Notes: generated by a model from the sequence alone, not told the origin. Numbered from the stretch's first letter, positions 29,309 through 38,527 are shown. The stretch: 64,000 bases of DNA from Rubripirellula tenax (GCF_007860125.1 NZ_SJPW01000001.1:1237800-1301799); one strand, 5' to 3'. Program-made: numbers and translations.

Positions 29309-30055
29309 TCACTTTACCGATCGGCGAAACTCGGTCGGCGTCATCCCCATCCAACGACGAAACGTTCGCGTCAGATGAGCTTGGTCGAAAAAGCCCGTAT
29401 CCAACGCGACTTCGCTGATCGGTGCGTCGGTTTCGGTCAGCAAGCGACTGGCTTGGTGGATGCGAACACGCTGCAGATACTCCGACGGGGGAATCTGAAA
29501 CTTGGTTCGGAAGCGGCGGTTCAATTGGCTTGATGACAATCCGACCGCCTTGGCGATCTCGGCAACGCTCAGCGGGCCCCCGTACCGCCGCGCTATCAGC
29601 GTGGTCGCTCTGCCGATCGGATCCGGTTGGCCGGTGCTGGCGTCGTTGTTGTCGGTCGAATACATGACTCCGGCGATGCCAATGACGGCGCCGGATTTGT
29701 CACGCAGCGGGATCTTTGTGCTGATGAAGGTGCTCAACTTTCCGTCGCCTGACGGCACCAGCCAGACTTGTTCGGCCAATTCGCATCCCGAATCGATGAC
29801 GCGGCGATCCTCTTCCTGGTACTGCAGTGCCCAGTACAGCGGGTGCAGTTCTCGGTCGGTCTTGCCCGTCACTTCGTCGACTGACGTGAAACCACGCATT
29901 TTCAGCCAGGACCGGTTGCCGGCGACGAATTGGCCGTTGGAATTCTTGGCGTAGGCGTAAACGTTGGGCAAAAAGTCGAGTAGCCGCATCAACGTGGCTG
30001 GGTCGTCCAAAGAGGCAAAGAAATTCGCTCGCAACTGAAGCTTCTCGGTATCCAT
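29309..30055 (-). CDS. AraC-family regulator with N-terminal PAS domain
   Basis: 248 residues from ATG 30055. PAS fold at about 20-130 (FLPNVYAYAKNSNGQFVAGN, KIPLRDKSGAVIGIAGVMYS) and C-terminal AraC double HTH (LSVAEIAKAVGLSSSQLNRRF, ISEVALDTGFFDQAHLTRTF, MTPTEFRRS). The PAS domain probably receives the signal instead of the usual cupin. It diverges from the second DUF1501 operon across 112 bases, so it is the natural candidate to control that operon. Confidence 0.9.
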   Translation of the reverse strand: MDTEKLQLRANFFASLDDPATLMRLLDFLPNVYAYAKNSNGQFVAGNRSWLKMRGFTSVDEVTGKTDRELHPLYWALQYQEEDRRVIDSGCELAEQVWLVPSGDGKLSTFISTKIPLRDKSGAVIGIAGVMYSTDNNDASTGQPDPIGRATTLIARRYGGPLSVAEIAKAVGLSSSQLNRRFRTKFQIPPSEYLQRVRIHQASRLLTETDAPISEVALDTGFFDQAHLTRTFRRWMGMTPTEFRRSVK

Positions 30056-30167
30056 GCGCGATTTGTACAAACAAATGCGCGATCACTGCAATCCGGCTTG
30101 GGAAGCGACATGTACCATGGGGTCTTCCGAAGGTGAGGATTTCCCCGTCGCTTATGAGTCTGTCCCG

Positions 30168-31544
30168 ATGCTGAATTTGACGTCCCGCGGTTCATCGCAC
30201 ACCTGCAACGGCACTCGTCGTCGCGATTTTCTGCAGATCGGTGCTCTTGGGGCGATCGGGCTGGGGCTGCCCGAATTCCTGGCCGCGGCCGAACGAGGCG
30301 TTGTTGATCCGTCCAAGGACAAACGGTCCTGCATCATGATCTTCAATCTGGGCGCGCCCAGCCAATTGGACACGTTCGACATGAAGCCGAATGCGCCGGC
30401 GGAAATCCGCGGCCCGTTCAAACCGATTTCGACCAAGGGAGATTTCCAAGTCAGCGAAATCCTGCCCGGTCACGCCGAGGTTGCGGACAAGTTTTCGATC
30501 GTCCGTTCGTGCTATCACACCGCCGCGGCCGTCCACGACGCGGGATGGCAGATGATGCAAACGGGCCGGCAATTCAATGGCGGCGTCAACTATCCGCATG
30601 CCGGCGCGGTGCTGCAATACATTCGAGGCCGGCGCAGCGACTTGCCCGCCCACGTGGTGCTGCCCGAAACGATGGGGCGAGGTGGAGGGAATCTTCCCAA
30701 CGGACAAGCGGGCGGTTTTCTGGGCAAGGCGTATGACCCGTTCTCTTTGATGGCCGACCCGAGCGTCGAAAACTTCAAGGTTCCCGACCTGCTGCCGCCG
30801 AAGACGTTGGGTGATGTACGGATCGATCGACGGCGTCGAATGCGGGCGGCGATCGAGAGTCGCATGGCCGAACTGGAAGCGACTGAGTCGGCCAAGATGT
30901 TGGACAAGAACTTCGAAGCCGCCTACCGATTGATGAACAGCCCGCAAGCTCGCGAGGCTTTTGATTTGACGAAAGAACCTACCGCCGTTCGCGAACGCTA
31001 CGGCTTGAATCGGTTCGGCCAGAGTTGTTTGTTGTCACGACGTTTGATCGAAGCGGGCGTTCGGTTTGTCACGATCAACACGTTCTTGACGGTGTTCGGC
31101 GAAATCACCTGGGACATCCACGGCAGCAAACCGTTCACGACCATCGACGGCATGAAGAACATCGTCGCGCCGATGTACGACCAAGCCTATTCGGCATTGA
31201 TCGCGGACTTGGATCAACGTGGATTGCTGGGCGATACGTTGGTGTGCGGATTGGCCGAGTTCGGACGGACACCAAAGGTGAATCCGGCGGGCGGGCGAGA
31301 CCACTGGCCCCAGTGTTTCAGTTGCACGTTTGCCGGCGGCGGTGTTCAAGGCGGTCGCGCAATCGGTGCAAGCGATCCGATCGGCGCCGTGCCGGCAGAT
31401 CGACCAACGAACCCGGGCGAGATCATCGCCACGATCTTCAAGAGTCTGGGCTTGGACCTGCACGCCGAGATGCCGGGCCCCGGCGGACGCCCGTTCCCGT
31501 TGGTGGATTTCGGTGTTCGCGAAATCAAAGAACTGTTCGCCTAA
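30168..31544 (+). CDS. DUF1501 secreted protein (second copy)
   Basis: 458 residues from ATG 30168, which leaves a proper Tat signal (RRRDFLQIGALGAIGLGLPE); the frame is open 114 bases further upstream without similarity and overlaps the regulator's start. DUF1501 features: SCIMIFNLGAPSQLDTFDMK, SIVRSCYHTAAAVHDAGWQ, GLAEFGRTPKVN and GRDHWPQCFS. It diverges considerably from the copy at 20036-21526. First gene of an operon with a DUF1549/1553 protein and a cytochrome/WD40 protein. Confidence 0.9.
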   Translation: MLNLTSRGSSHTCNGTRRRDFLQIGALGAIGLGLPEFLAAAERGVVDPSKDKRSCIMIFNLGAPSQLDTFDMKPNAPAEIRGPFKPISTKGDFQVSEILPGHAEVADKFSIVRSCYHTAAAVHDAGWQMMQTGRQFNGGVNYPHAGAVLQYIRGRRSDLPAHVVLPETMGRGGGNLPNGQAGGFLGKAYDPFSLMADPSVENFKVPDLLPPKTLGDVRIDRRRRMRAAIESRMAELEATESAKMLDKNFEAAYRLMNSPQAREAFDLTKEPTAVRERYGLNRFGQSCLLSRRLIEAGVRFVTINTFLTVFGEITWDIHGSKPFTTIDGMKNIVAPMYDQAYSALIADLDQRGLLGDTLVCGLAEFGRTPKVNPAGGRDHWPQCFSCTFAGGGVQGGRAIGASDPIGAVPADRPTNPGEIIATIFKSLGLDLHAEMPGPGGRPFPLVDFGVREIKELFA

Positions 31545-31547
31545 CAG

Positions 31548-31639
31548 CCTATTGAAAAAGGGGGCTGACCCTCTCCGACGTTTCGAATTCACAATGTTTC
31601 AGCAACGTCTCCAAAGGGTCAGACCCCTTTTTCAACAGG
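31548..31639. repeat. Palindromic element with 25-bp arms
   Basis: Arms 31548-31572 and 31615-31639 pair with two mismatches (core AAAAAGGGGKCTGACCCT); the 42-base spacer has its own short stem (GACGTT/AACGTC). The core is the GGGTCTGACCC-type sequence of REP elements associated with RAYT transposases; a related element lies at 37910-37976. It starts right at the DUF1501 stop and may also act as an mRNA processing or termination signal. Confidence 0.85.
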
Positions 31640-31660
31640 TTGCAAAGCCGGCCACCCTGT

Positions 31661-31760
31661 GTGGACCCGCGACTCCGCTCGCGGGACGTGAACTGCAAAG
31701 CAGTTCACACCAAAAGTCATGACTATCAGAGCACGCCCTGCGAGCGGAGTCGCGGGCCAC
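31661..31760. repeat. Nested palindrome before the DUF1549/1553 gene
   Basis: Outer arms 31661-31682 and 31740-31760 (GTGGACCCGCGACTCCGCTC and its complement, one unpaired base). Inside lies a perfect hairpin, GTGAACTGC-AAA-GCAGTTCAC, at 31688-31708. It ends 16 bases before the ATG at 31777, next to the GAGGG ribosome site. Confidence 0.85.
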
Positions 31761-31776
31761 CGAGGGTTACCCGTTG

Positions 31777-33993
31777 ATGCATCGTATCACCACCTGCGTT
31801 TTTTTCCTTGCCGCTTGCATCACTGCTTGTGCCGATGACGCACATCCCATCAGCTTTCGTAACGACGTGCAAAGCGTCTTGACGAAAAGCGGCTGCAATA
31901 TGGGCGCGTGCCATGGGGCGCTCGCCGGCAAAGGTGGGTTCCGATTGTCTTTGAAGGGCTACGATTCCGACGCCGACTATATCGCCATCGCTCGCCAAGC
32001 CCGCGGCCGACGCATCGAGATGGCCGACCCAGGCCGTTCACTGATTTTGGCGAAACCGACGGGCGCACTGCCTCACAAAGGCGGCATCAAACTGCAAGCA
32101 GGATCGGCGGACTACGACGTGCTGGCCCAGTGGATCGCCAACGGCGCCGCGCCGCCGACCGACGCCGATGCAAAATTGGTACGGATCAGCGTTTCGCCGG
32201 AAAACGCCCTACTTTCACCCGGCGACACGTCATCGATCGCGGTCACCGGGCACTACGACGACGGCACCACCAAGGACGTGACGCATTGGTCGCAGTTCAC
32301 CGCGACGGACGAAGCCGTTGCCAGCGTTGACGGTGACGGAACGGCGCTAGTAAGAGGCAGTGGCGAAGGGGCGGTCTTGGTGTGGTTCGGCAGCAAAATC
32401 GCGCTGGCTCGGATGACGGTTCCTTACCCGTTTGACGTCCCCGAATCCGTTTTCGCCGATGCGCCGCGAACCAACTTCATCGACGAACTGAACCTAGAGC
32501 AACTCAAGACGTTGCACCTGAGCCCGTCGCCGCGTTGCGACGACGACGAGTACCTGCGACGGGCGACCGTGGACACGATCGGACGACTGCCCAACGATGG
32601 CGAACGCGAAGCCTATTTCGCCGACACTGCCGACCAACGTCGGGCGAGGTTGACCGATCGATTGCTGGCCAGCGAAGACTATGTCGACTACTGGACCTAC
32701 AAGTGGTCCGATGTGTTGGTCATCAACGGAACACGGCTTCGCCCGATCGCCGTGAAGTCGTACTACCAGTGGCTGCATCACGCCGTCGAACAGAACCAAC
32801 CGTGGGACGAGATCGTTCGGGAAATCCTGACTGCGAAAGGGAAAAGCGACGAGCACGGGGCAACCAACTTCTATGCGCTCAATCAATCGCCCGAAGACAT
32901 GACCGAAAATGCGTGCCAGGCGTTCCTTGGGTTGTCGATCGGATGCGCGAAATGCCACAACCACCCACTCGAAAAATGGACCAACGACCAGTACTACGCA
33001 ATGGCCAACTTGTTCGCACGGGTTCGGGCGAAGGGCTGGGGCGGCGATGGACGCAACGGCGACGGGCTGCGAACGGTCTACGTTTCGGCCAGCGGTGATT
33101 TGATTCAACCCAAGACCGGCAAGCCTCAACCGCCGGCGCCGTTGGATGCCGAACCGCTTGCTTTCGACGACCCGAGCGATCGTCGGGATGCGTTGGCGGA
33201 CTGGCTAACCGATGCGGACAATCCGTACTTCGCCCGCGCGATCACGAACCGCGTTTGGGCGAACTTCTTCGGGCGTGGCTTGGTCGAACAGGTCGACGAT
33301 CTGAGGGCCAGCAACCCGGCATCCAACGAACCCTTGCTGGCCGCAGCAGCCCAGCATGTGATTGACGCCAAGTTCGATTTGAAGCAATTGATGCGAGCGA
33401 TCCTGGCGAGCGAAACGTACCAACGCAGCAGTCTGCCGCTTCCCGAGAACGCCGACGAGCAGAAGTACCTCAGCCGCTACTACCCACGCCGAATGATGGC
33501 CGAAGTTCTGCTCGATTCGATCGACCAGACCCTCGGGACGGTGACGTCGTTCACGCGATTGGCTTTCCCGGGTGCCGATTTCCAGGACACCGACTTCTAC
33601 GAGAAGGGAACGCGCGCAATCGAACTCTACGACTCATCGGTCGATTCGTACTTCTTGCAAACGTTCGGACGTAACCCGCGCGAGATCACGTGCGAGTGCG
33701 AACGCAGCAGCGAACCCAGCATGGTTCAGGTACTGCACCTGTCCAACGGAAACACGTTGAACGGAAAACTCGAAGACAAAGAGAATTTCATCGGCAAACA
33801 GATCGAAGCGGGCGCCGATGACGCTGCCATCATCGAATCCTTGTTCCAGCGAGCGCTGGTTCGATCGCCCACCGCGGATGAAATGAAGTCGCTTTTGGAT
33901 GTCGCACGCGAATATGGCGACGACCGAGCGACGGCGCTGCAAGACGTCGCCTGGAGCATTCTGACCAGCACCGAATTCGCATTCAATCATTGA
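31777..33993 (+). CDS. DUF1549/DUF1553 protein with Ig-like (BIG2) domain and haem-type cysteines
   Basis: 738 residues from ATG 31777 (TTG 31774 directly in front is less likely). Signal peptide ends near CITACADD. Haem-type motif CNMGACHG, then a BIG2-like bacterial Ig domain at about 145-215 (LSPGDTSSIAVTGHYDDGTT), DUF1549 (YLRRATVDTIGRLPNDG, YWTYKWSDVL, SIGCAKCHNHPLEKW) and DUF1553 (NPYFARAITNRVWANFFGRG, YPRRMMAEVLLDSID, SSEPSMVQVLHLSNG). CAKCH is a second CxxCH. Exported; function unknown, partner of the DUF1501 protein encoded upstream. Followed ten bases later by the next gene. Confidence 0.92.
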   Translation: MHRITTCVFFLAACITACADDAHPISFRNDVQSVLTKSGCNMGACHGALAGKGGFRLSLKGYDSDADYIAIARQARGRRIEMADPGRSLILAKPTGALPHKGGIKLQAGSADYDVLAQWIANGAAPPTDADAKLVRISVSPENALLSPGDTSSIAVTGHYDDGTTKDVTHWSQFTATDEAVASVDGDGTALVRGSGEGAVLVWFGSKIALARMTVPYPFDVPESVFADAPRTNFIDELNLEQLKTLHLSPSPRCDDDEYLRRATVDTIGRLPNDGEREAYFADTADQRRARLTDRLLASEDYVDYWTYKWSDVLVINGTRLRPIAVKSYYQWLHHAVEQNQPWDEIVREILTAKGKSDEHGATNFYALNQSPEDMTENACQAFLGLSIGCAKCHNHPLEKWTNDQYYAMANLFARVRAKGWGGDGRNGDGLRTVYVSASGDLIQPKTGKPQPPAPLDAEPLAFDDPSDRRDALADWLTDADNPYFARAITNRVWANFFGRGLVEQVDDLRASNPASNEPLLAAAAQHVIDAKFDLKQLMRAILASETYQRSSLPLPENADEQKYLSRYYPRRMMAEVLLDSIDQTLGTVTSFTRLAFPGADFQDTDFYEKGTRAIELYDSSVDSYFLQTFGRNPREITCECERSSEPSMVQVLHLSNGNTLNGKLEDKENFIGKQIEAGADDAAIIESLFQRALVRSPTADEMKSLLDVAREYGDDRATALQDVAWSILTSTEFAFNH

Positions 33994-34003
33994 GTATTCC
34001 CCT

Positions 34004-36811
34004 ATGTCACCGATCACGCGTACGCTCCTGATCCTCCTGTTCGCAATCGTCACGCGGGACGCCACGTGGGCCGTCGCCCCGGTCGATTACGCCCGCGATG
34101 TATTCCCCATTTTTCAAACCTATTGCATCGGGTGCCATGCCGAAGGTGACGAAGAAGGCGGGTTCGTGATGGAATCCCATGCCGGGTTGATGGCCGGTGG
34201 GGAAAACGGCGCGGCGATCACGGCGGGCGAACCGAACAGCAGCCGCTTGTTCTTGATGGCGACTGGCAAGTTGGAACCAGTGATGCCGCCGGATGGTGAA
34301 GAACGACCCAGCGAAGAAGAACTGGCAACGATCGCGGCGTGGATTGAACAGGGGGCGATTGAACAGGGTGCGATCGGGCCCGACGGTGACGTGCCCATCA
34401 AGCGTGAACTGCGGACTCCCAAGATCGCGACGAACGAAAACGTTCGGCTTCCGGTCACGGCCATTGCCACGTCGACCGATGGATCGCTTCGCGCGGTCGC
34501 AAGATTTGCGAAGATCGAAGTGATCGACAACCACGACAAAGTCATTCAAACCATTTCGGGCGCGTTCGGCAAAGTCAACTCGCTCCACTTTTCAAACGAC
34601 GCGGCTCGGTTGCTTGTAGCGTCCGGTACGACAGGTGCGTACGGGGAAGCGTTCCTGTTTGACGTCGCCACCGGCACGGTGATTTCTCAGTTGGTCGGGC
34701 ACCGCGACGTTCTCTATTCGGCCGAGTTTTCGCCGGATGAATCGATCATCGCAACCGCAGGATACGACCGGACCATCATTTTGTGGGATTCCGAATCGGG
34801 TGAAGCGATTCGTAAGTTGACCGGGCACAATGGGGCGATCTTCGACCTGGCGTTTTCGCCCGACGGTAAGGTGCTGGTCAGTGGCTGCGCAGACGACACG
34901 GCCAAGGTTTGGAACGTCGCGACGGGCGAGCGTTTGGATACGCTCAGCCAACCCGAAGGCGAAGTCTTTGACGTTGCCGTCACGGCCGATGGCAAGTTCG
35001 TTCTCGCCGCCAGCGCCGACAATCGGCTGAGAGTTTGGCGCCTGAGGTCGATCGACAAGCCGCGGATCAACCCGATCGTGGCGACACGCTTCGTCGACGA
35101 AGCGCCGCTGGTCAGGATGGCGATTCTGCCGGACGGGAAATCCGTTTTGGTGATGAGCGAGGCGGGCAACATCAAAGTCATTCGCACGTCGGATTGGACA
35201 CAAGTGGCATCGTTGGAACCGGTCGGTGCGGGCGTCAGCGATTTGTCGATCACCGGCGACGGCACGATGGCTTGGGTCACAACGATGAACGGTGATGTTG
35301 TTCGAAGGGCGTTGCCGAAAGTCGCCGACCAACGATCTGAATCCTCGGAAACCATCAAGCCGGTCTACCTGGACTTGGGCGAGTTGACGAAATTGAGCGA
35401 GGCTGGCGAAGCGGACGGATTGCGAACTGTGACCGACGTGCCGCGAGGTGCGGTCGCGTCGGGAAAGATCGAATCGGCCGACGATACGGACTACTTTCGT
35501 TTCACTGCCCGCGGCGGCGAAGTCTGGGCGATCGAGACGGATGCGAAAAAGGTCGGCGATAACGAATCGCGGATCGATCCCATCGTTGCGATCCTGGATG
35601 ACGGGGGTGCGCCAGTTCTAAGGACGCGACTGCAAGCGGTTCGTGATTCGTACTTTACCTTTCGCGGCAAAGACAGTTCGCAAACGGGCGACTTCCGTGT
35701 CTTCAATTGGGAAGAGATGAAGTTGAACGAGTTTCTCTATTCGGGCGGCGAAGTCACTCGGTTGGCGGTCTATCCTCGTGGGCCGGATTCTGGATTCAAT
35801 GTTTACCCGAACGAGGGTTCTCGGTGGACGTACTTCGGGACGTCGCACACGACGCACGCATTGGGGGAACCGGCCTTTGTCGTCCGCCCGTTGGGCAAAG
35901 GAGAATCGCCAACGGCTAACGGGTTACCCGTGTTCGACATCTACTATGAAAACGACGATGACCCAATGCGATTGGCAGGATCGTCCAGTCGAATTCTGTT
36001 CACCGCGCCGGCCGACGGGATGTACACGATCCGTGTCGGTGATACTCGAGGTGAAGGCGGAAACGACTACACCTACGAAATGACGCTTCGTGCGGCCACG
36101 CCGTCGTTCGATCCCAAGATCGACATGATCGATAAGCCGTTGAAGCGCGGCGCAGGCCGTGAAGCAACCCTGCGAATCGATCGCCTGGACGGGTTCGATG
36201 GCCCGGTCACGTTTGACGTTTTGGGAATGCCGGATGAAGCAGTCTCGAACTTTCCAGTCACGATCGAGTCGGGCCAGCGTTTTGCCCACGCCGTCGTCTG
36301 GATCGCCGAAAACACGAAAGGCTGGGACGGCGAAGTTTCGCCGCAAGTCGTCGCCCGGGGAAGGGTTGCCGGTCGCGTGATCGAACGGCAAGTCGGAACA
36401 CTCGGCAAGTTGACAGTCACCGATCGCCCCAACGTCATCCCCACGATCGTGCCGATCGGCGAACCCACGATCGTGCCGATCGGCGAACCGAGTTCGGGTC
36501 ACTCGTCGAATTGGACATTGTCGGTCCGGCGGGGCGAAACCGTTGCGGCGAAAGTGGTTCTGGACCGTAGAGCCGACTTCAAGAACGAGGTCAGCTTTGG
36601 CAAGGAAGAATCGGGTCGCAACGCGGCTCACGGCGTTTACGTTGACAACATCGGCCTGAACGGGCTGTTGGCATTGGAAGGGATGACGGAGCGGGACTTT
36701 TTCATCACCGCCGATCCGGTCGCCAAGCTGGGAAAGCGGACATTTTTCCTCAAAGCCAACGTGGATGGTGGATTGACCACCCACCCGATCAACATCGACG
36801 TGCTGCCTTAG
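34004..36811 (+). CDS. Planctomycete cytochrome c - WD40 repeat - PPC-domain exported protein
   Basis: 935 residues. Signal peptide at 1-24, haem motif CIGCHAEGDEEGG with the EEELATIAAWIEQGA region of the planctomycete cytochrome c domain, then WD40 propeller repeats at about 145-440 (LVGHRDVLYSAEFSPDESII, LTGHNGAIFDLAFSPDGKVL), then a pre-peptidase C-terminal-like segment (GKIESADDTDYFRFTARGGE) and further beta-sandwich modules. It closes the DUF1501 operon. A scaffold or electron-carrier role is possible; no enzyme motif is visible. Two in-frame tandem duplications occur (34343-34372 and 36440-36487). Confidence 0.9.
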   Translation: MSPITRTLLILLFAIVTRDATWAVAPVDYARDVFPIFQTYCIGCHAEGDEEGGFVMESHAGLMAGGENGAAITAGEPNSSRLFLMATGKLEPVMPPDGEERPSEEELATIAAWIEQGAIEQGAIGPDGDVPIKRELRTPKIATNENVRLPVTAIATSTDGSLRAVARFAKIEVIDNHDKVIQTISGAFGKVNSLHFSNDAARLLVASGTTGAYGEAFLFDVATGTVISQLVGHRDVLYSAEFSPDESIIATAGYDRTIILWDSESGEAIRKLTGHNGAIFDLAFSPDGKVLVSGCADDTAKVWNVATGERLDTLSQPEGEVFDVAVTADGKFVLAASADNRLRVWRLRSIDKPRINPIVATRFVDEAPLVRMAILPDGKSVLVMSEAGNIKVIRTSDWTQVASLEPVGAGVSDLSITGDGTMAWVTTMNGDVVRRALPKVADQRSESSETIKPVYLDLGELTKLSEAGEADGLRTVTDVPRGAVASGKIESADDTDYFRFTARGGEVWAIETDAKKVGDNESRIDPIVAILDDGGAPVLRTRLQAVRDSYFTFRGKDSSQTGDFRVFNWEEMKLNEFLYSGGEVTRLAVYPRGPDSGFNVYPNEGSRWTYFGTSHTTHALGEPAFVVRPLGKGESPTANGLPVFDIYYENDDDPMRLAGSSSRILFTAPADGMYTIRVGDTRGEGGNDYTYEMTLRAATPSFDPKIDMIDKPLKRGAGREATLRIDRLDGFDGPVTFDVLGMPDEAVSNFPVTIESGQRFAHAVVWIAENTKGWDGEVSPQVVARGRVAGRVIERQVGTLGKLTVTDRPNVIPTIVPIGEPTIVPIGEPSSGHSSNWTLSVRRGETVAAKVVLDRRADFKNEVSFGKEESGRNAAHGVYVDNIGLNGLLALEGMTERDFFITADPVAKLGKRTFFLKANVDGGLTTHPINIDVLP
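34343..34372 (+). repeat. In-frame 15-base tandem duplication
   Basis: ATTGAACAGGGGGCG followed by ATTGAACAGGGTGCG; encodes IEQGA twice at the end of the cytochrome c domain. Confidence 0.85.
36440..36487 (+). repeat. In-frame 24-base tandem duplication
   Basis: Two identical 24-base units (36440-36463 and 36464-36487) encoding PTIVPIGE twice near the C-terminus of the cytochrome/WD40 protein. Perfect identity suggests a recent event. Confidence 0.88.
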
Positions 36812-36833
36812 GGGGAGCCAACGAACTGAGCCC

Positions 36834-36863
36834 AAAATGATTGGGCCCGAAATGATTGGGCCC
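36834..36863. repeat. 15-base tandem repeat upstream of rpmA
   Basis: AAATGATTGGGCCCG occurs twice in direct succession, and a partial unit precedes it. Each unit holds the GGGCCC palindrome. It lies between the operon end and rpmA, about 100 bases before the rpmA start; no function can be assigned. Confidence 0.7.
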
Positions 36864-36964
36864 GAGGCGTTGGCGGTCCCCCTTGAGAATTTTGGGGACG
36901 TTCGTTATCCTTGCCGCTCTCACCCAACAAATTCAACGTTTTTTACGATACAGGACGCCTCGAA

Positions 36965-37228
36965 ATGGCACACAAAAAGGGACAGGGCTCCAGCCGTAAC
37001 GGTCGCGATTCGAACGGTCAGCGCCGCGGAGTCAAGAAGTTCGGTGGTGAAGCTGTCATCGCAGGCAACATCCTGATCCGCCAGGTCGGTACCAAATGGC
37101 ACCCCGGTCGAGGCGTCGGGCAAGGTAACGACTACACGCTTTACGCGTTGATCGATGGCAAAGTGATGTTCGACCGAAAAGGTCGCCGTATCAACGTGGT
37201 CGCCAACGAAGCTGTCGCAACCGCTTAG
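36965..37228 (+). CDS. rpmA: 50S ribosomal protein L27
   Basis: 87 residues starting [20 protein letters not shown], the diagnostic L27 N-terminus that reaches into the peptidyl-transferase centre; further motifs are [15 protein letters not shown] and [14 protein letters not shown]. The frame is open 54 bases upstream, but the family start is clear. The usual neighbours rplU and obgE are absent, so it is a single-gene unit, closed by the terminator at 37258-37288. Confidence 0.97.
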   Translation: MAHKKGQGSSRNGRDSNGQRRGVKKFGGEAVIAGNILIRQVGTKWHPGRGVGQGNDYTLYALIDGKVMFDRKGRRINVVANEAVATA

Positions 37229-37257
37229 TCTGCGATCGCCCGATCTGATTCAAATAA

Positions 37258-37288
37258 AACGCCTCGTCATTGAACGAGGCGTTTTTTT
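37258..37288 (+). terminator. Factor-independent terminator of rpmA
   Basis: Perfect ten-base-pair stem AACGCCTCGT/ACGAGGCGTT with a CATTGA loop, followed by a run of T, 29 bases after the rpmA stop. Confidence 0.93.
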
Positions 37289-37333
37289 GTTTGCCCGTGT
37301 CGCTGGATGCACAGTCTTTCGAAAGGCCGTCGA

Positions 37334-38527
37334 TCAGCGAACCAAATTCGTCGCACCTTGGATCACCGGCCGCGTTGCGATCGCCGGGACGGCGTCATCC
37401 AATTCGGCTCGTGCCAGCAATTTCGCCCCCGCGTCGCTCGGCTGGTCATCCGTTGGCGGCATCCACTTAGCGACGGTTTCGATCGCGGCCTTGGCAACGG
37501 TCCCCGTCGACTTGAACATCGACGCCAACACTCGCCCGATCGCGGCGGGGCTTTCCAAGCTCGCGACTTCGAATGAACGAACGGCGGATTGGAAGTTGCC
37601 GGCGACTTGGTCGATCAAGCAATCCGGAGATGATTGGATCGACGATGCGGTCGAAGCAAAGCAGGAGTCCATCAACTCGTCCGCGAACGCTTGCTCTAAC
37701 ATCGAATCGACGGTCAAGGCTTTGTCGTTGCGTAGACAAAACGAACGTGACGTCGCTGCCGAAAACATGCTCCATCGCTTCAGGTCTCGTTTGGACCAGT
37801 CGTAGGCGAAGTAGTCTTCTTCGATCGTTGCGACGAAAACGGATCCGCCGATCAGCGGATCGATCGGCTGGATTTCGATCGCGGGTGACTTAGGAATGAG
37901 CGGAAAAGAAGTGTCTGACCCCTTTTGTGCGAAGCACCCGAAGGGCCGGTTCCCGGCAAAAGGGGTCGGACACTTTTTTCTCGCAAGGCCTTTAGCGGCC
38001 ACTGCATCGGCCAGTGATTGCGATTGAGCGTCCGACACGAAATCACTGAACCAAGCCTGCAGCTTCTCGACACTCGCGAGCGACCCTTCGACGTAAGGGC
38101 CGACCATGGCAAACGGTTCCACGAACTGTTGAACCTGAATGCCGGTTGCCGCTACGGCGGTCGTCGCCAGTGCCGCAACGGTCAATCCGCTGGTTTCTGT
38201 CACGGGATCCGCTTGGCGAGGGACGGGGCACGAGTCATGCGTCGCGAAGTCTCCCGCCGGTGCCTCAACCCAACCACACAGCTCTTCGGTCCCACTCAGC
38301 TCGACGGGACAGCAAACACTCGGCTGCCCGATCGACGCCGCTTCGTCGTCATCCAGAGAATGGTTCGATCGATCGGTATGCATCATGCCAGGGACAGGGA
38401 CTTTGTATCCCGAGTCGCTGAATTGGTCAGCGCGGGCAACATCGCCTGCAGTGGCGGCGACGGTCGAACCGGCGACGAGAGCAGCAAGTGCGATGCGTCG
38501 AATTCGTTGACAGATGCGATGGATCAT
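37334..38527 (-). CDS. Secreted unknown protein with a palindromic repeat inside the coding region
   Basis: 397 residues from ATG 38527 (MIHRICQRIRRIALAALVAG), which gives a clean signal peptide cleaved near GDVARA. The mature part is Ala/Ser-rich with several cysteines (PSVCCPVELSG, CFASTASSIQSSPDC) and no recognised domain. Residues ~183-207 (starting KKCPTPFAGN) are encoded by the palindrome at 37910-37976. The frame stays open through it, so the insertion did not destroy the gene. Downstream of nothing on its strand; upstream gap of 284 bases suggests its own promoter. Confidence 0.75.
   Translation of the reverse strand: MIHRICQRIRRIALAALVAGSTVAATAGDVARADQFSDSGYKVPVPGMMHTDRSNHSLDDDEAASIGQPSVCCPVELSGTEELCGWVEAPAGDFATHDSCPVPRQADPVTETSGLTVAALATTAVAATGIQVQQFVEPFAMVGPYVEGSLASVEKLQAWFSDFVSDAQSQSLADAVAAKGLARKKCPTPFAGNRPFGCFAQKGSDTSFPLIPKSPAIEIQPIDPLIGGSVFVATIEEDYFAYDWSKRDLKRWSMFSAATSRSFCLRNDKALTVDSMLEQAFADELMDSCFASTASSIQSSPDCLIDQVAGNFQSAVRSFEVASLESPAAIGRVLASMFKSTGTVAKAAIETVAKWMPPTDDQPSDAGAKLLARAELDDAVPAIATRPVIQGATNLVR
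37910..37976. repeat. Palindromic REP-like element inside a coding region
   Basis: Arms 37910-37928 and 37958-37976 (AAGTGTCTGACCCCTTTTG and its complement) pair with one mismatch around a 29-base spacer. The GTCTGACCCC core is shared with the element at 31548-31639, which points to one dispersed family. Confidence 0.85.
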
